Positions 34,560 to 47,113 of a stretch of DNA of 64,000 nucleotides are shown one piece after another. A program made the translations under genes and the position numbers. Source of the stretch: Callorhinus ursinus (taxonomy: Eukaryota > Chordata > Mammalia > Carnivora > Otariidae). Numbering within the stretch: position 1 is the first letter of the stretch; every line of letters starts with the position of its first letter. The stretch covers positions 17,483,990 through 17,547,989 of the forward strand of contig NW_020313285.1 in assembly GCF_003265705.1 (NCBI RefSeq), given 5' to 3'. A model generated the notes under the pieces. It did no database searches. It was not told the origin of the DNA and saw nothing but the letters and a program-made list of their open reading frames with translations.

Positions 34560-35320
34560 AGATGGTACCTTTTTTTTTTTAGCCACTTAATTGAATCTGT
34601 GGCAGTAAATCTTTTAGTCTTCTCTTAGCATTTACCATTTCAATTTACTCCATGGATTTTTGTGCTCAACTCCCAGGGAAAATGAGCATTTGTGCCAAAA
34701 AGCTTTTAATCAACCATTCTCAGAATGTCAGCCCCCCTTATCTCCAAAGCCCAATGAAATCTTTGTGCCTGTAGTTTTAAAAATATATTTTGTGTGCCCG
34801 GTTTCTCCTTTTAGTTTCAAGCATCCTTTATCAGGGTCTAATCAGAGTCATTTTTGATGTTCATCCTTCTCTTCATCTCCTCAGATTTCTTTGTAAGTTG
34901 AGCCTTCCGCTTAGGTCTGGCTTCGCCAGTCCTGTTAAGATTCTCCGTGGCTGCTGCTTCCAGGATGAAGATACGCTTCCATGGAAAGCCCTCGCAAAGC
35001 CCTCTATTTTAGCACACAGAAGGTTAATTGCCCGGTCTTTAATTCAGTCATTTTTCTCTCACGTTGTTTGTGGAACTCCATAATAAATGAAGCCATCAAC
35101 CTGTCCTCTTTTTATGAGGAGTCTGAGTTTTGGGTGTTCTTACTCACTCTTTTTCCAAAGGCTGGTCATGGCGAAAGATCATTTTGAAAAGAATTCTTAA
35201 TGGAAAAAAATAAGAACTTTAGGGATTTTAATGGCAAGTATGTTATTTAGCATGTTTTAGGGAAAGGTGCTTTTTAACACTTTCGTGACAAAGCAGAGAA
35301 GGCCTTCAGTTAAACCACTG
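34560..35320. promoter_or_regulatory. AT-rich repeat-free block, candidate conserved non-coding element
   Basis: Unique, AT-rich, no repeat likeness, with cores such as CACTTAATTGAA (34584) and CTTTTAATCAACC. Function inferred only from composition. Confidence 0.25.
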
Positions 35321-35950
35321 GCCTAGTGGGACCCCCAAGACAGGTCCTCCCTCCCCGGGGCCGGACAGGTATTAGGCTCTCTTGGGCCTCCCTGCTCATC
35401 TGCGGACACTGCTGTCATGAGAATGGCCACCAGGGGGCAGCATGCCCCCCCCACCTACTGATTTGCTAATCAGCACCCGGGCTGCCCTGACCCCCTGCAT
35501 AGGGCAGTGATGTTCTCCCATGGATTTCTCCCTGGCCCTCTGATTTCCGATGAGCCTAATCAGCTGTGCAGTCTTCAGCCCTTGCTCCTTGATTTGTCAG
35601 GAGGATGAGTTATCTGAGTGGACGCTCTCTGTGATTTGTAGGTTGGAGGACTCAGCCGTACTGCTGTGACCTTTTCAATATTCTGTTATTAGATGGGCTG
35701 GCCATTTCGACTTCCTCCTGAACAAAGTGTCTTCTACATGTGCTGAAGGGGGAGAATGGCCAGTTAATCAGAACGCCCGATGCTGAAAAGGTCGAACCAG
35801 GGCTGCGGGTATTAACAGTCACCATCCGTATTAGCATCCTGCAGCCTGCAAACCTCGTAACCTGCAGGGTCCAATGGGACCAGCTGTGTGGATGACGTTT
35901 AGCCCTCGGATCCTCTCCTACCCTAGCACAAAGGGGCTGCTCTTCCTACT
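35321..35950. other. Unique DNA, no gene recognised
   Basis: No recognised repeat. The AT-rich middle (35540-35850) could belong with the preceding non-coding block. Confidence 0.4.
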
Positions 35951-36465
35951 CTCACTCCATCTTCATGGGCAACTCAGACTCCCTACCATGGTCTACAAGG
36001 CCCCATCCATCTGGGTTCCTGGTACCTTCCCCGTCTTCATCTCCTGCCCCTCCTTCACTTCACTTCCAATGCTCTAGTCACTGTGGCCTTTCCATCCTTG
36101 AGTATGCCAAGTTCCCTCCAGTCTCAGGACCTTTGCACATGCTGAGTCTTGGCTTGGCTCTCTCTTCCCCAGATTTCTGCATGACTGCCTCCTTCTCAAC
36201 ATTTAGCACTTGACTCAATGTCATCTCCTCACAGAGACCTTCCCAGGAAATCCTAGCTATGAAACTCCTCATTGAAACTTTGCCCTATCTGTGTTAAGAG
36301 TCTTTATCATTTACCACGTTTGTTCATGTGTGTATTCGCTGTCTCACTCTACCTGAATATAAGCAACTCAAGGGCAAGGACACTGTCTCTCATGGCCGCC
36401 ACTGCACCCCCAGGTCTTGGCATGGCCACAGGTACACAGCAGGCCCTCAGTAAATGCTCATTGAC
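35951..36465 (+). mobile_element. L2 LINE, 3' portion
   Basis: The L2 order is clear: CTACAAGGCCCCATCCATCT, CTCCTGCCCCTCCTTCACTT, CTTTGCACATGCTGAGTCTT, then the 3' UTR with CAACTCAAGGGCAAGGACAC and ACACAGCAGGCCCTCAGTAA, ending ATGCTCATTGAC. The coding sense is degraded. Confidence 0.78.
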
Positions 36466-36829
36466 TGTTACGGACTGAATGTTTGTGCCCCCCCCCCCCC
36501 AATTCATATGTTGAAGTCCTAACCCCAGTGTGTTAGAATTTGGAGGTGAGGACTTTGGGTGATCATAAGGTCATGAGGGTAGAGTCCTCATGAACGGGAC
36601 TGGTGTCCTTATACGAAGAGACACAAAACTTGCTTCCTCTCTCTGTTTTTCACCATCTGAGGATACAACAAGAAGATGGCCATCTGTAAACCAGGACGTG
36701 TGCCCTCCCCAGACACAGGATCTGCCGGCACTTTGACCTTGGACTTCCTGGCCTCTAGAACCATGAGAAATGCATGCTGTCTAAGCCACCTAGTCTCTGC
36801 TAATTTGTTACAGTTGCCTGAGCTAAAAC
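36466..36829 (+). mobile_element. MLT1-type MaLR (ERVL) solo LTR
   Basis: Starts TGTTACGGACTGAATGTTTG and runs through the MLT1 landmarks: a C run, AATTCATATGTTGAAGTCCT, GGTCATGAGGGTAGAGTCCT, CCTCATGAACGGGACTGGTG, GGATCTGCCGGCACTTTGAC, CTTGGACTTCCTGGCCTCTA and TAAGCCACCTAGTCTCTGCT. No internal retroviral genes flank it, so it is a solo LTR. It abuts the L2 exactly at its 5' TG. Confidence 0.85.
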
Positions 36830-37724
36830 AGAATGAAAGTAGCAGTGCACTTCATTAAAAAGTAATCCCATCATTCAGACTCCTCACTGGTCCCTGAAAA
36901 ATATTTTCCCACCTGCTTTCCCAAGCTCCCTTCCTCACCCTTTCTTGGGAAGTCCCGGCAGCACACGCACGCTCTTGTGACACGGAGTCCCGGCGAATCC
37001 CTGCATCCAGAATCTTAGCGCACTGCAGTCGTTCATTCCAAGTAACAGAAGCAAGTCATCTAAAATAGAAGTTTCTCATACGCGCACAAGGCGGCATCTG
37101 TACCGATGAAACCTCAGGCCGACTTCAAGGACGCACTCTAGCTTGACATCTCCCTCACCCCACCAAAAAATCCTACAGGTTCGCTTGGCCTCAGTTTTTG
37201 GTGCAGGGCTTTCTCATGCTGTCCCACGATAGGTTTGAACTTGGATTTATAATGAAATGTGGAAGCCAAACAGTGGGAGGATGAGAGGGAGCCATGCTGG
37301 TAATTCGACATCCTCCCCTGTGGGCCTGTCCTGAGGGTGACTGCTGGCTTCTTCGGGCAGACTCTGGGGGAGCACAGGCCCCCTTCTTTCCTGGAAGAGC
37401 TCAGCTCCCGGCTCGCGAGGGATGAGCAGACCTGCCTGCTTGCCTGCCCAGGATCATGCACCCTGCAGTGAGCGGATCCTCGGTCCAGCATGCCACGCCG
37501 GGTCCAAAGGCCTGAGATACGTGTCTATATCCCCATAGGGAAGAGCAAGACTGTTTTTAAATGCTACCTAAAAATGTGTGAGGTCGGAAGTGTTGTCTCT
37601 GAAGCAACGTGGAAGCTCTTGGCCCAGGATGTTTCCCTTCCTCCCTAGGGTAAACAAAGAAACGGCCACACAGCGTTTTATTCTTAGAAGTTTTTTTAGG
37701 AATCCAACCAAGGCATTGCAGAAA
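36830..37724. other. Unique DNA, no gene recognised
   Basis: No recognised gene or repeat. A minus-strand frame at 37138-37491 has no family likeness. Confidence 0.4.
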
Positions 37725-37739
37725 GGCCTGTGCTGTTTT

Positions 37740-37935
37740 GTTTTTTTTTTTTAAGACTTTATTTATTTGACAGAGAGAGGGACAGCAAGAGAGGGAACAC
37801 AAGCAGGGGGAGGGGGAGAGGGAGAAGCAGGCTTCCCGCTGAGTGGGGAGCCCGATGCGGGGCTCGATCCAGGACCCTGGGACCATGACCTGAGCTGAAG
37901 GCAGATGCTTAATGGACTGAGCCACCCAGGCGCCT
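37740..37935 (-). mobile_element. SINEC carnivore SINE with perfect 15-bp target-site duplication
   Basis: Minus-strand full-length copy: T-run tail at the left, AAGCAGGCTTCCCGCTGAGT in the body, head GAGCCACCCAGGCGCC. GGCCTGTGCTGTTTT is repeated exactly at 37725-37739 and 37936-37950. Confidence 0.96.
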
Positions 37936-37950
37936 GGCCTGTGCTGTTTT

Positions 37951-38930
37951 AATTGCACTGTGATCAGACTTGGGTTTGCAGGTGCGCCACATGGAGGCCG
38001 GGCCCGGGGCAGCTCTCTGGGTGCCGCCCCCCTGATTTCCACAGGCGGCTGGAGCACCTGAAGAGCCGTGCTGCTGACTTTCCCTGCCCAGCTCCCCCTC
38101 ACCGGCGGGATGAACGACGTTACCAAGTGCAAAGAATCCGGATTCCCTGCCACCGCGGCGTTTTCTGCAGTGGGCCACAGCAGGGGTTTAGAATCGAAGA
38201 TCGGGGAGAGCAGAAAAGCAAATGAAAGCTAATGGTGTTAAAGGGCCCACCAGCTCTGATCTGGGGGAGAGAACAAGTCAAACCCAGTTCCACCGCTGAC
38301 ACGGGAGGTTTCTGAACAGAAACCTGACGTAGTCTCATGGTGCATTTGGCTGGCTGGCTGAACTTTGTTCTCCAGGCTCTGCTGTAGATAAACCTGGGCC
38401 CAGCGGCAGGATCGAGACCCCAGATCCGAGACCCTGGAGGAGCCAAGAAACCATCTTGTTGGAACCCCTCATTGAGCAGATGGAAACTGCAGTGAAGGAT
38501 GAACCTGTTCTGAGGAGGGTCTGGCCTTTGCCCCCTGGCTTCTGGGACGTGATCTCTAAGCCCCTGGAATGTCCTGCCTGATGAGTGTCTTTGGGGACTT
38601 GCGAGCTTTGGGCCACATCAGATAGTCTGCGCTAGCAAGGCCATTTACTGTGTGGCAGGAGAGGGGAGGGGGGCACGAGCCACACACTCATCAGTCCGAC
38701 CTCTAAACAGGCTGGAGACGGAGGTCAGCCACGTGGGCAGTCAACCACGTCTATGTGACTAAGCTCCAGTAAAATCCTGGGACACCGAGGCTCAGGCGAG
38801 CGCTCCTGGGGGCAATGTCACACATGTATCATCACACAGCACGGGTGGGGGAAGCAAGCCCCGTGTGCACACCTCCACGGCACGAGGACACTTGGAAGCT
38901 CTGCAGCTGGACTGCTCCTGGACCCTGCCC
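37951..38930. other. Unique DNA, no gene recognised
   Basis: No recognised gene or repeat. Confidence 0.4.
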
Positions 38931-39130
38931 TATGTGCCTCTTCCCTCAGCTGACTTGAATCTGCATCTTTTTGCTGTGATAAACTACCACTGTGTGCATC
39001 ATGGCTTTTCTGAGTCCTGGGAGCCCTGGCAGCCAATGATCGAACATGAGGGCGGGCTTGGGGCCTTGTGAACTTGCAGTTGGTGTCAGAAGTTAGGGAG
39101 GCCTTGAGGACTACCCAGCTCTGTAGAAAC
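38931..39130 (+). mobile_element. Probable ERVL-class LTR remnant, 3' part
   Basis: CTTGAATCTGCATCTTTTTG, GTGATAAACTACCACTGTGT, TTTTCTGAGTCCTGGGAGCC and AATGATCGAACATGAGGGCG follow the order of an LTR polyadenylation region seen in several mammalian ERVL-class LTRs. Subfamily not determined. Confidence 0.4.
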
Positions 39131-40494
39131 TGAGAGTAGAAGGGAGAGTAAGGAGAGAACCAACTCCTCCTGATACGCAGGTCGGGTTCCCAGCACCGGG
39201 AGGGGATGGCGTGCGTGTACCAGAGCCAGGAAACAAACACACACCTGAGCAGACCCGGGGGCGGGAGTTCCTACAATCTGGCCCCGTGGGCGGCTCTGCC
39301 GTGGCCTTGCCGTCAGATGGATCCGGACCCTCTAAGCCAATGTCCCCTAGATCCATTCCTTGTGTGCCAACTGTGGTCACATTGTTGGGGCTTGTCACCT
39401 GGCCCATTCTAATCATTTTATGTCACTGAGTGAAGATCAGTTGGCAGGCCAGGGTTCTTCCTGGTGCCAACTGGCTTTTTGTGTAAAAGGGGATTTTCTG
39501 GCACATAGCGCTCCAGCAATGGTGTTTTCTCATAGCAGGAAAAGCAATCTTGAACCAAATATAGATGATCATGCTGATAGCTGGAGAAGCTGTGGACACT
39601 GGCTCCCAGGCTCCACGTGGGGACCCGGCAAGGACACCTGCGTGTGGCCTGCTGAACACCACCGGCCTCCAGGCTCCCCACGTCTGCCCTTTCCTTATTC
39701 ACATTAATCTTGTTCTAGTTTCCCAAGCTCAGGGCTCACCTGGCATTTGAGGATTGGCTCCAAGAGAATCATGCCTCTTAAAAAAACAAGAAGCCAAATA
39801 TGCAAGTGGTTGTCTATGGTAGCAGTGTCTGGCCCATGCGCAGCAAACCGCACCCCTCTGTCAGCTGGCTCCCTGAGGCTCAGGGCTCCTGGGGCTCCTC
39901 AGCAGGACCTGGCCGAGACCCACACTGAGACATCGAACTCTGCTCACAGTAGGGTCACATGGTGGAAGTGGGTGGACGAAACAGGCCAATCGCTCATGGC
40001 ACAGAAGGAGAAAATGATGCCACGTGTCCAGGTTTGTTCTAAATCATGACCCTGTGAGGTTAGGACACCAAGGCCCAGTATCCAGCCCAGCTCAGCAATT
40101 CCCACCATCTTGGAGCCCGCTTTCTTCTTCTCCACAAAAACCTCAGCTTAGGTGCGTCCCACTCTGACAGGTAGGCACCTCCCATGTGGCAAGATTTTAG
40201 AGACTCCAGTTGGCACACTGGGCCTGACACGGTGCCACGAAATGGTACGCGTGCCATGAGATTTCCTGGGTGGGCTCTCAGTCACCGGGTTGCCTGGCAT
40301 CAGCAGGACATTGCGAACCCATTAGACCCTCGCTCCTCCCCAATCTCCACCCCCAGAGAGTCTTAGAGCTGAGGGCAGAGCTGTGGTGGCAAGGACAGAG
40401 GATTCCTAAGTTTTGAGAGGTGGGGCAGAGTGAGGCCCTGCTGGTCAGTCCCCTTTGTTGAGGCTGGTCCTGTCTCTTTGCCTTTCCAACCCAA
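39131..40494. other. Unique DNA, no gene recognised
   Basis: No recognised gene. Weak MIR-like phrase at 40045-40085 (CCCTGTGAGGTTAGGACACC). Confidence 0.4.
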
Positions 40495-40690
40495 GACCGT
40501 CCTGCTGGGTTTCAAGGCCACCTCCTCCAGGAAGCTTCCCTGGACCTCCCAGGGCTCACTCTTCCACATCTTTTGAACTCTCACTGTGTGTATGGTCAGA
40601 GGCCCACAACCCTCTCTTGGTAAGCATCATCCTGAATCATGCCCTAATTAATTTCTGTCTGCCCCAGTAAGACTCTGAGCACTTTGTGCA
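40495..40690 (+). mobile_element. Probable L2 LINE 3' fragment
   Basis: CACCTCCTCCAGGAAGCTTC then CCTGGACCTCCCAGGGCTCA is the usual L2 3' phrase, followed by ATTAATTTCTGTCTGCCCCA. Confidence 0.55.
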
Positions 40691-42417
40691 GAGGAGGAAA
40701 CAGGTTGCTGCCCAAAGTTCTCAGCTTGAGGCCAAAGGAGTGACAAGATAACTTGGCCAATGCAGCTGTGGTTGGCAGGCTGGGCAGTGGGCAGCCAGAC
40801 AGGGCTGAGGCTGACGATCCCAGCCCCACCGCTTTGCCAGGGACAGCCCCATCACTTGGCATCTGACCCCCAGGCCAGTCCCACTGGAGTGAATCATCCA
40901 AATGATGTAAGGAGCTTATCGCTGGGAAAGCTTATCCCTTTCAGTTTTTGGAACAGTAGCCATGGGCCTCAAAGGAAGCCTGCTGGAAGATGCCCAAATG
41001 AAGAGAGGGCCTGTCCTAGCCCTGGAGAGAGACAGGAGGGATCTGTGCCCAGGGCAAGCCGGCGTGGTCAGGGCCCTACCTGGTCTGACTTTCCAGGCAG
41101 GGTGAGTGAGGACGGGCTGGGGAGAGAGCATCACGGGCCTAGGAGTCTGGCCTGTAGGCAGCGTCAGGGTTTGGACCGTGTATAGTTTCAACAGCTCCAG
41201 ATGAGGGAATGTGAAACAAGGCAGTGCTGTGGGAGGTCAGAGAGACTGGAGTGGGGCTCGTGCTGAGGCAGGGAGCTAGCGAGGGGCTCCAAGTGAGCTT
41301 GGGCCCTCAGATACAGCAGTGATGGCTCTCGGAATGGGCAGAGGAAAGAATGCCTGAGTTCAAAGGAAGACCCATCCAAGGCCTAAGTGACTGGCTCCAC
41401 ACAGTGGCAGGGAGGGACCGGTGAGGGGTGGCCGAGGGGAGGCTAACCCAGTGCTAAGAGGCTGCTCTCTCTCAGCTGACATGACTGGGTGCAAACTGGG
41501 AACCCAGCATGGAGGATGCTTCCCTGGGGAGCCTCGGGCAACGTTGGCAAGTTGGGCCCCTGAAGGAACAGGGTGGCAGTGGCGAGAGCCTCCCGAGGCA
41601 CTCAGAGGACCACCGTCCCCAAACCATCAAAACGGGCCCGATCTGGGGGGCTTAGTGAGATGAGCCCACCAGGCCTGAACCTCTGCACCTGCTGGCCGGG
41701 TAAGCCCCTGCCTGCCTGCCAGGGCTCCTCAGGAGGCAGCTATGTGTCCCTCTGCCCTCCCAGCAGGTGGCACACCTGGCATTGAGCACATCTGCCCTGA
41801 GAAACCCACTCATGTGGTTCTCGTGGAATTTAAAGCCAGGGCTGGTGAGTGTCCCCAAAGCCCCCACGATCAAAAACACAGCACAACGGAACAGGGCCTC
41901 AGGTCTAGGGAGAATGGGGACTCCTGGTGGCAGGTTGAGGCCTGTCTGGGAGGTAAGAAGCTGCCCAGGTGTCCCGATGGCAAGGCTGCCACAGTCCGCC
42001 CCACCCGAGAAGTCCCTGGGGACCACGCATGTGAGGAGCTGCCGAACAACACAGAAGGTGGCAGCTGATTCCTGCATGTGAACATCAGGGGAAGACAGGG
42101 AATGCCGTCTTCCTCTTTGTTCTCAGACCCCTTTGAAGTGTGATGGGAAAAGCTGGTCACACGCGACACCAGGTTTTGTTTGCTCTGGGAGCACAGTTTG
42201 AAGAGACTGATCTGGGCTTGAGAAACGCTGAGGCCCAGCAGTGCCAGTCAGAGCAGACACCTGGGCTCTAGGCTGGCAGCCCTCCATCCTGGTGCCAAAA
42301 TCCTCCCCCTCTTCCCCGATAGATGTAGCCTTGCAGCCTCCACTCAGGCCTTCCCAGCGACAGGAGGCCCATTCTGGTCACGCAGAGAGCCCCCCTTGCT
42401 GGAAAGCTCCCCGTTTT
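40691..42417. other. Unique GC-rich DNA, no gene recognised
   Basis: Several opposing open frames (41652-42077 minus, 41742-42068 plus) without recognisable product. Confidence 0.4.
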
Positions 42418-42477
42418 ATGGCGGAAGCTGCTTCCGGGGAGTAGGAGCTGAGATTCACAACACGGACAAGCAGGGCA
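42418..42477. repeat. Diverged direct repeat, copy A
   Basis: ATGGCGGAAGCTGCTTCCGG through GGACAAGCAGGGCA. It parallels 43109-43171 in order, with many differences. Confidence 0.5.
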
Positions 42478-43108
42478 TTTGAAATACGCCTTCTTGCCAC
42501 CTACCTACAGGCCCAAGGTCCGCCTGCTGGGGGCCCAACACCCTGCATCAAACTTCCAGGTGAAGGCCCTTTACACTTTGAGGCAGTTTCCCTGTTTCTC
42601 CTACCAGGGAGACAACACTTCATGCTGACGTTCTAGAGACTTCTGGGGAAAACCTACAGTGTTGCTTTTACCATGCCATGGGATGGAGTTTCCAGACTGC
42701 ATGCTACCCTAGTCTTACCCCACTAGAGGCCACCTACTTGGTGGAATCCCCCTGGACACGACTCAGCCTGGCCTAGCGGCTCACTGCAACATCCCCCGCT
42801 TCCTCGAGGTCATTGCCAGGCCTGCTAGTCACCATCTGCCAGGCCTTCCAACAATTTCTCCTGGAGCCAGCAGGAGCCAAAGCCTCCAGGCTTCCATGGA
42901 GGGACCCTAAAGGTGGGAAAAAGCCAATGAGGGCAATTATAGAAATTCCACATTGGAGCTGTTCCAAGTAACACTTACAGTGGGATAATAAACTAGCCAG
43001 GAGGAAAACCAGGCATTATAACATTATCATCACTTACACTAATGGACAGGGCACTCTCCCCAGACCTCTGGAGGGTTCCAGGAATGTGCATTTCAAATGT
43101 GATGTGCT
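42478..43108. other. Unique or unclassified repeat DNA between two related segments
   Basis: A further shared phrase (ACCAGGGAGACA near 42605, ACCAGGGAAACA near 43238) suggests that both halves derive from one unclassified element. Confidence 0.35.
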
Positions 43109-43171
43109 ATGGTGGAAACTGAGCTTCCAGTGGGGGAGAAATGGAGATTTGTGACACTGACAAACAGGGCA
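43109..43171. repeat. Diverged direct repeat, copy B
   Basis: ATGGTGGAAACTGAGCTTCC through TGACAAACAGGGCA. It aligns with 42418-42477 by eye. Confidence 0.5.
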
Positions 43172-45439
43172 CTGTCTCTAACTGTGTTCAGAGAGAGGGT
43201 GGCTCCTAGTTTCACATTGTCCCCCCCGACCCCCACCAGGGAAACAGTGCAGCTGACTTTCCAGGAAGGGACGCAGGTTGTAGGAAGAGCTGCTGGGGTT
43301 CTGAGACCAGAGACTGCCTTGCTGCATTCACAAGGTCATGCAGGGGCTGCCTGCACCTGAAGTTCTGGGCCTTGGGACATTATGGGGATGGAGCGGGTTG
43401 GTGCCAGTGGCTAACTCCTCCTCAAAACACCTCTTAAGTGATAACGTGAGGTCCGTGATTAACAGGGCCGTGCAGGAGGGTTCTGTAATGAGCTGTCTGT
43501 AGAATAAGAGACCCACTGTGTGCACAGGAGAGGGAACCAGCAGCAGCACCGATGAGAGAAGGGGTGAGCTGGAATATTCTTCTAGGGCCAAGCCAGTGTA
43601 CCCAGTAACAGCCCACTCTGGCTTCCCCGCTGGATCTCCACAGAGAAGCTGAGGCATCTGAGTGGTCTGAGCGCGATGCCAGGACAAGTACCACAGGGTC
43701 TTAAGGACTCTGCTCAGGGTGGACTGGTCCTGACACAGGGCAGCCATGCGTCTGGGAGGCCGGCCCCGTGTTGCGCAACCCTGTGGGGGCAGATTGTACC
43801 ACTCTCATCCTCAGCCTAGGCCGTGCCATCCAGGATGGGGCTAGTGCCCCTCAGTCCCCCGCGGTGAGGCACCAAGGCAGGGGGCCAGCACCTGAGCAGC
43901 AGACGGTCCCCAAAACATCAGCATGAACTTAGGGTATTTCCAAGGCTCTGGGAAGGCGCTCCCACCCTCCCTGCTCTCCCAACGGCCACACACTCAGGCA
44001 CACTGGCCTGTGCACAAAGGACTTTATGTTGTAATTAAAGAGAGTTATGCAAATTTCTCCTATTCAGTCATTATGGAGACGGTTTATTCACACTCAGTTC
44101 TCTTTGGAGGAGGGTCTGTGTAAGTGGTAGAGCTGAAGAGAGGAGAGCAAGATCTGAACAAGGGGCCTGAGTCCAGGGCACATAGACACTTCACCAGAGA
44201 CAAACTGAACTGACATGCCTCCTCTGTCTGTACAAGCAGGTTGTGCAGAAGGAAGGGCCTTCTGATATTTTCCCTTCTAGATGGAAAGAGTGGCAGTACC
44301 ACCATCCTGGTTACACAGGAACCTTTCCAATCATGTTACTGGTGGAAATCTCAATGAAAGATCCTCATGTCAATGACTCGGGCTGATGGCAGGGCTGGGT
44401 GGCACGGGGCCTGACCGTTTAGCTTCGGAAGAAATTGGAGGCTATGAAAATCACGAATTCATGAGCCAACCGTCAAAGAATGAATAGGGTAAGTTGCACG
44501 AGGGAACGGGCACATAACCTAACCAAGCACATGATTTTGGAAATGCTTATATGAAGCAGAACTCCAGGGCTGTTCTGATTTTCAGCACCTCTCCTGACCA
44601 AATTCTCTCCTGATTTAACTTGCAATGACCTCCTGCATACCCACCCTCTGCCCTGCAGGGGCTACAAGCCCTTTTCCCAAGAAAGTGATGTTTGACTTAT
44701 TGTTCAGTGAAGAGATCAGTTTATAAAGTACTGCTCTGGAGGGGGAAAAGAAAGGTGTGTGCATACATACACATGCACAAAGAAAAAGCTCTGAAGTTAT
44801 AGCCCAAAATATATGATTCTCTTACAGTAAATATGTTTTATTTTTCTCTTTTGTGCTTTTCTTTATTTCTTAAATTTTCTGCAAATTATACATAATACCT
44901 TTGTAATCAGAAAAACAACAACAGTAAAAAGAAAGCAATAGTCGTTACTTAAAAAACAAAACAAAACAAAAACCCAAAACCCGAAAAACCCAATCAGGGT
45001 TTCCTGCCTTGATTGCAATAGCAAAGCCTCGTGCTATTTCCCCATTGTCAGAAAATAGCTGGAATGTTGGCGGAAGCATGAAAGGAAACCAACTGGTTAA
45101 TAAAGAGTGGTGGAGGAGCTTCCAAGTAGGTGCTCCTTTGTGTCAAAAATGTACTTCTTCTATTCTTGCCCCTGTTGGGTACCGTGGACCCATTAAAAAC
45201 AGCTGCCCAAAACATCTGGCTGTCTGGAAATCTGGCTTTCTGTCATGTCTGGATCCATAACAGACTCTAAGGTTAATGTGTTTCTCTCTCTTTGACACAA
45301 TTTAAAGTGTGATCAACCCTGGTGAGAAAGGAGTGGAGACAATAGCAAATGTCATAAGTTTCTGAGAGATCCATAGCCTGCCGAGCACACATACTGCTTG
45401 CATCAATTGATACTCAGACCTAAACAAGTAGAGAGAGAT
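43172..45439. other. Unique DNA, no gene recognised
   Basis: GC-rich to about 44000, then AT-rich. The part at 44810-44990 ends in A-rich low complexity (AACAAAACAAAACAAAAACC), possibly an old retroelement tail. Confidence 0.4.
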
Positions 45440-45900
45440 ACTAGGTTGGCACATTAAAAGATACAGTTGTGTAAAGATACCAGTTCACCCCAAACTGACC
45501 CCAAGATTCAAGGCAATGCAAATCAAATTTCCAACAGAATGTGTGCATGCATGCATGCCTGTGTGCATGCACCCAAGCGTGCACACCCTGGAGAAGCTGA
45601 TTCTACAATTTACAGATATGTGCCAAGGACAGCCAAAGTGCTCTCAAAGAGGAAGAAGAAGGGCTTTCCCTCTGAGATAGCAAAACTTATTATAAAGCTC
45701 TAGTAGTGGGGTACTGGTATAGGAATAGCTCAATTGAACATAACAAAGTGTCCACAGTAGGCCCCTGAAAATATGAGCATTTGCTATAAGATGGAGACGT
45801 TATTGTAGATCCCTGGGGAAATAGACAAACTTTTAATAAATGATGCTAGCACAAGTTGGGATCCATTAAAAAAAAAAAGGCTTGTGCTTTATACCATTCA
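45440..45900 (+). mobile_element. Old L1 ORF2 fragment
   Basis: Sense L1 phrases, heavily mutated: AGATTCAAGGCAATGCAAAT (45508), AGCTGATTCTACAATTTACA (45595), TATTATAAAGCTCTAGTAGT (45689) and GTACTGGTATAGGAATAGCT (45712). It includes a TGCATGCATGCATGCCTG repeat near 45543. Confidence 0.7.
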
Positions 45901-46915
45901 CCAAAAAACTCCTCCTAGGTAGACTAAAAAAAAATAAACAGATTCTTCTGTAATGATAGCATAAGGAGCTCTGTAGACATGCTTCCCAGGGAAACAAGCA
46001 TAACTGGTAAAATGACTAAAACACCCAAACACCAACCATTTAGAGTTCCTGGAAACGGTCCTAAGTGCATCCAACAGATGAAGAAACTTTTTTTCCCAGG
46101 AATATCTACTAAATCTTAGTAAGAACACTGAGAATTTTATTTGAGCCATGACTGGCTTACTCTCCCCTCCCCACTCTGGATGGGAGTGGGCCAGGAGACA
46201 GAGCTCCTATGCTCCTACCTCTTAGTGAAGGTCTGTAATATCTCCCTGGGAGGGCAGGGCAAGAGCATTTCTCGGGTTCATGTTGCATGGGCTACATTCC
46301 AAGCAAGGGCAGCTAAAGAATGAGGGGGTCTCTGCGTATATTCGGCCCTGACTCATAGCATAGAAGCTCTACTGCTCGCAAGACAGGCCAAAGATACTGG
46401 GACCTCAAATGCCCTCCCCCCAGCTCACTCATAGGACAGAGATTTCAGCCTGGGAGAGGCAAGCTGAGAAGATCAGAGGCTGCCAATCCCTACCCAGTAC
46501 TCCGCTCATAAAACAGGCATGTCACTCTGAGACAAATGGGTCACTATCCCTGCCCCAAGCTCTGGAGCAGTTGTTCAGAGATTTTGTGCAGGGGAGAGGC
46601 AGGCCATAAAAATGGAGAGCTCTGACTGAGAGGAACTGACTTTATTTGGAACAGAATATGGAAGTTCAAGCCTGAGGGTACTCTTTTAACAATGGAGATT
46701 TTGGTGATACATGATTAAGAGGACGCTCATAGCTCTATGAAGACAATGAGCTAGACTGCAGGCCATCTACTTTACCAGGGAAGAAAATAAACAAAACAAA
46801 AATGAACACAGCCTCAGAGAAATATGGAATACCACTAAACGCATTAATAAATGTATAATGGGAGTACCCAGAAGCAAGAGACAGAGAAGGAACAGAAACA
46901 AGATTTAAAGGACTA

Positions 46916-47113
46916 ATGACTGAAAACTTCCCAAATTGGATGAAAAACGTCAATCTATACATCCAAGAAACTCAACAAACTTCAAATAGGATAAACACAA
47001 AGAGATCCACACTCAGATACATCATAGTAAAAATGTTGAAAGACAAAGAGAAAAATCTGAAAGAACCAAGAAAAAATAACTCATCAGTCACAACGAACCC
47101 TCAATATACTTAA
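46916..47113 (+). pseudogene. L1 ORF1-side remnant frame
   Basis: A 65-codon open piece (MTENFPNWMKNVNLYIQETQ at its start) that matches the usual L1M sequence upstream of ORF2. Not a gene. Confidence 0.6.

Noticed and set aside
36466..36829. Part of a full endogenous retrovirus
   Set aside because: No internal gag, pol or env sequence and no partner LTR in the window; a solo MaLR LTR.
46916..47113. Small conserved-looking protein
   Set aside because: It is a remnant of the ORF1-side sequence of an old L1.
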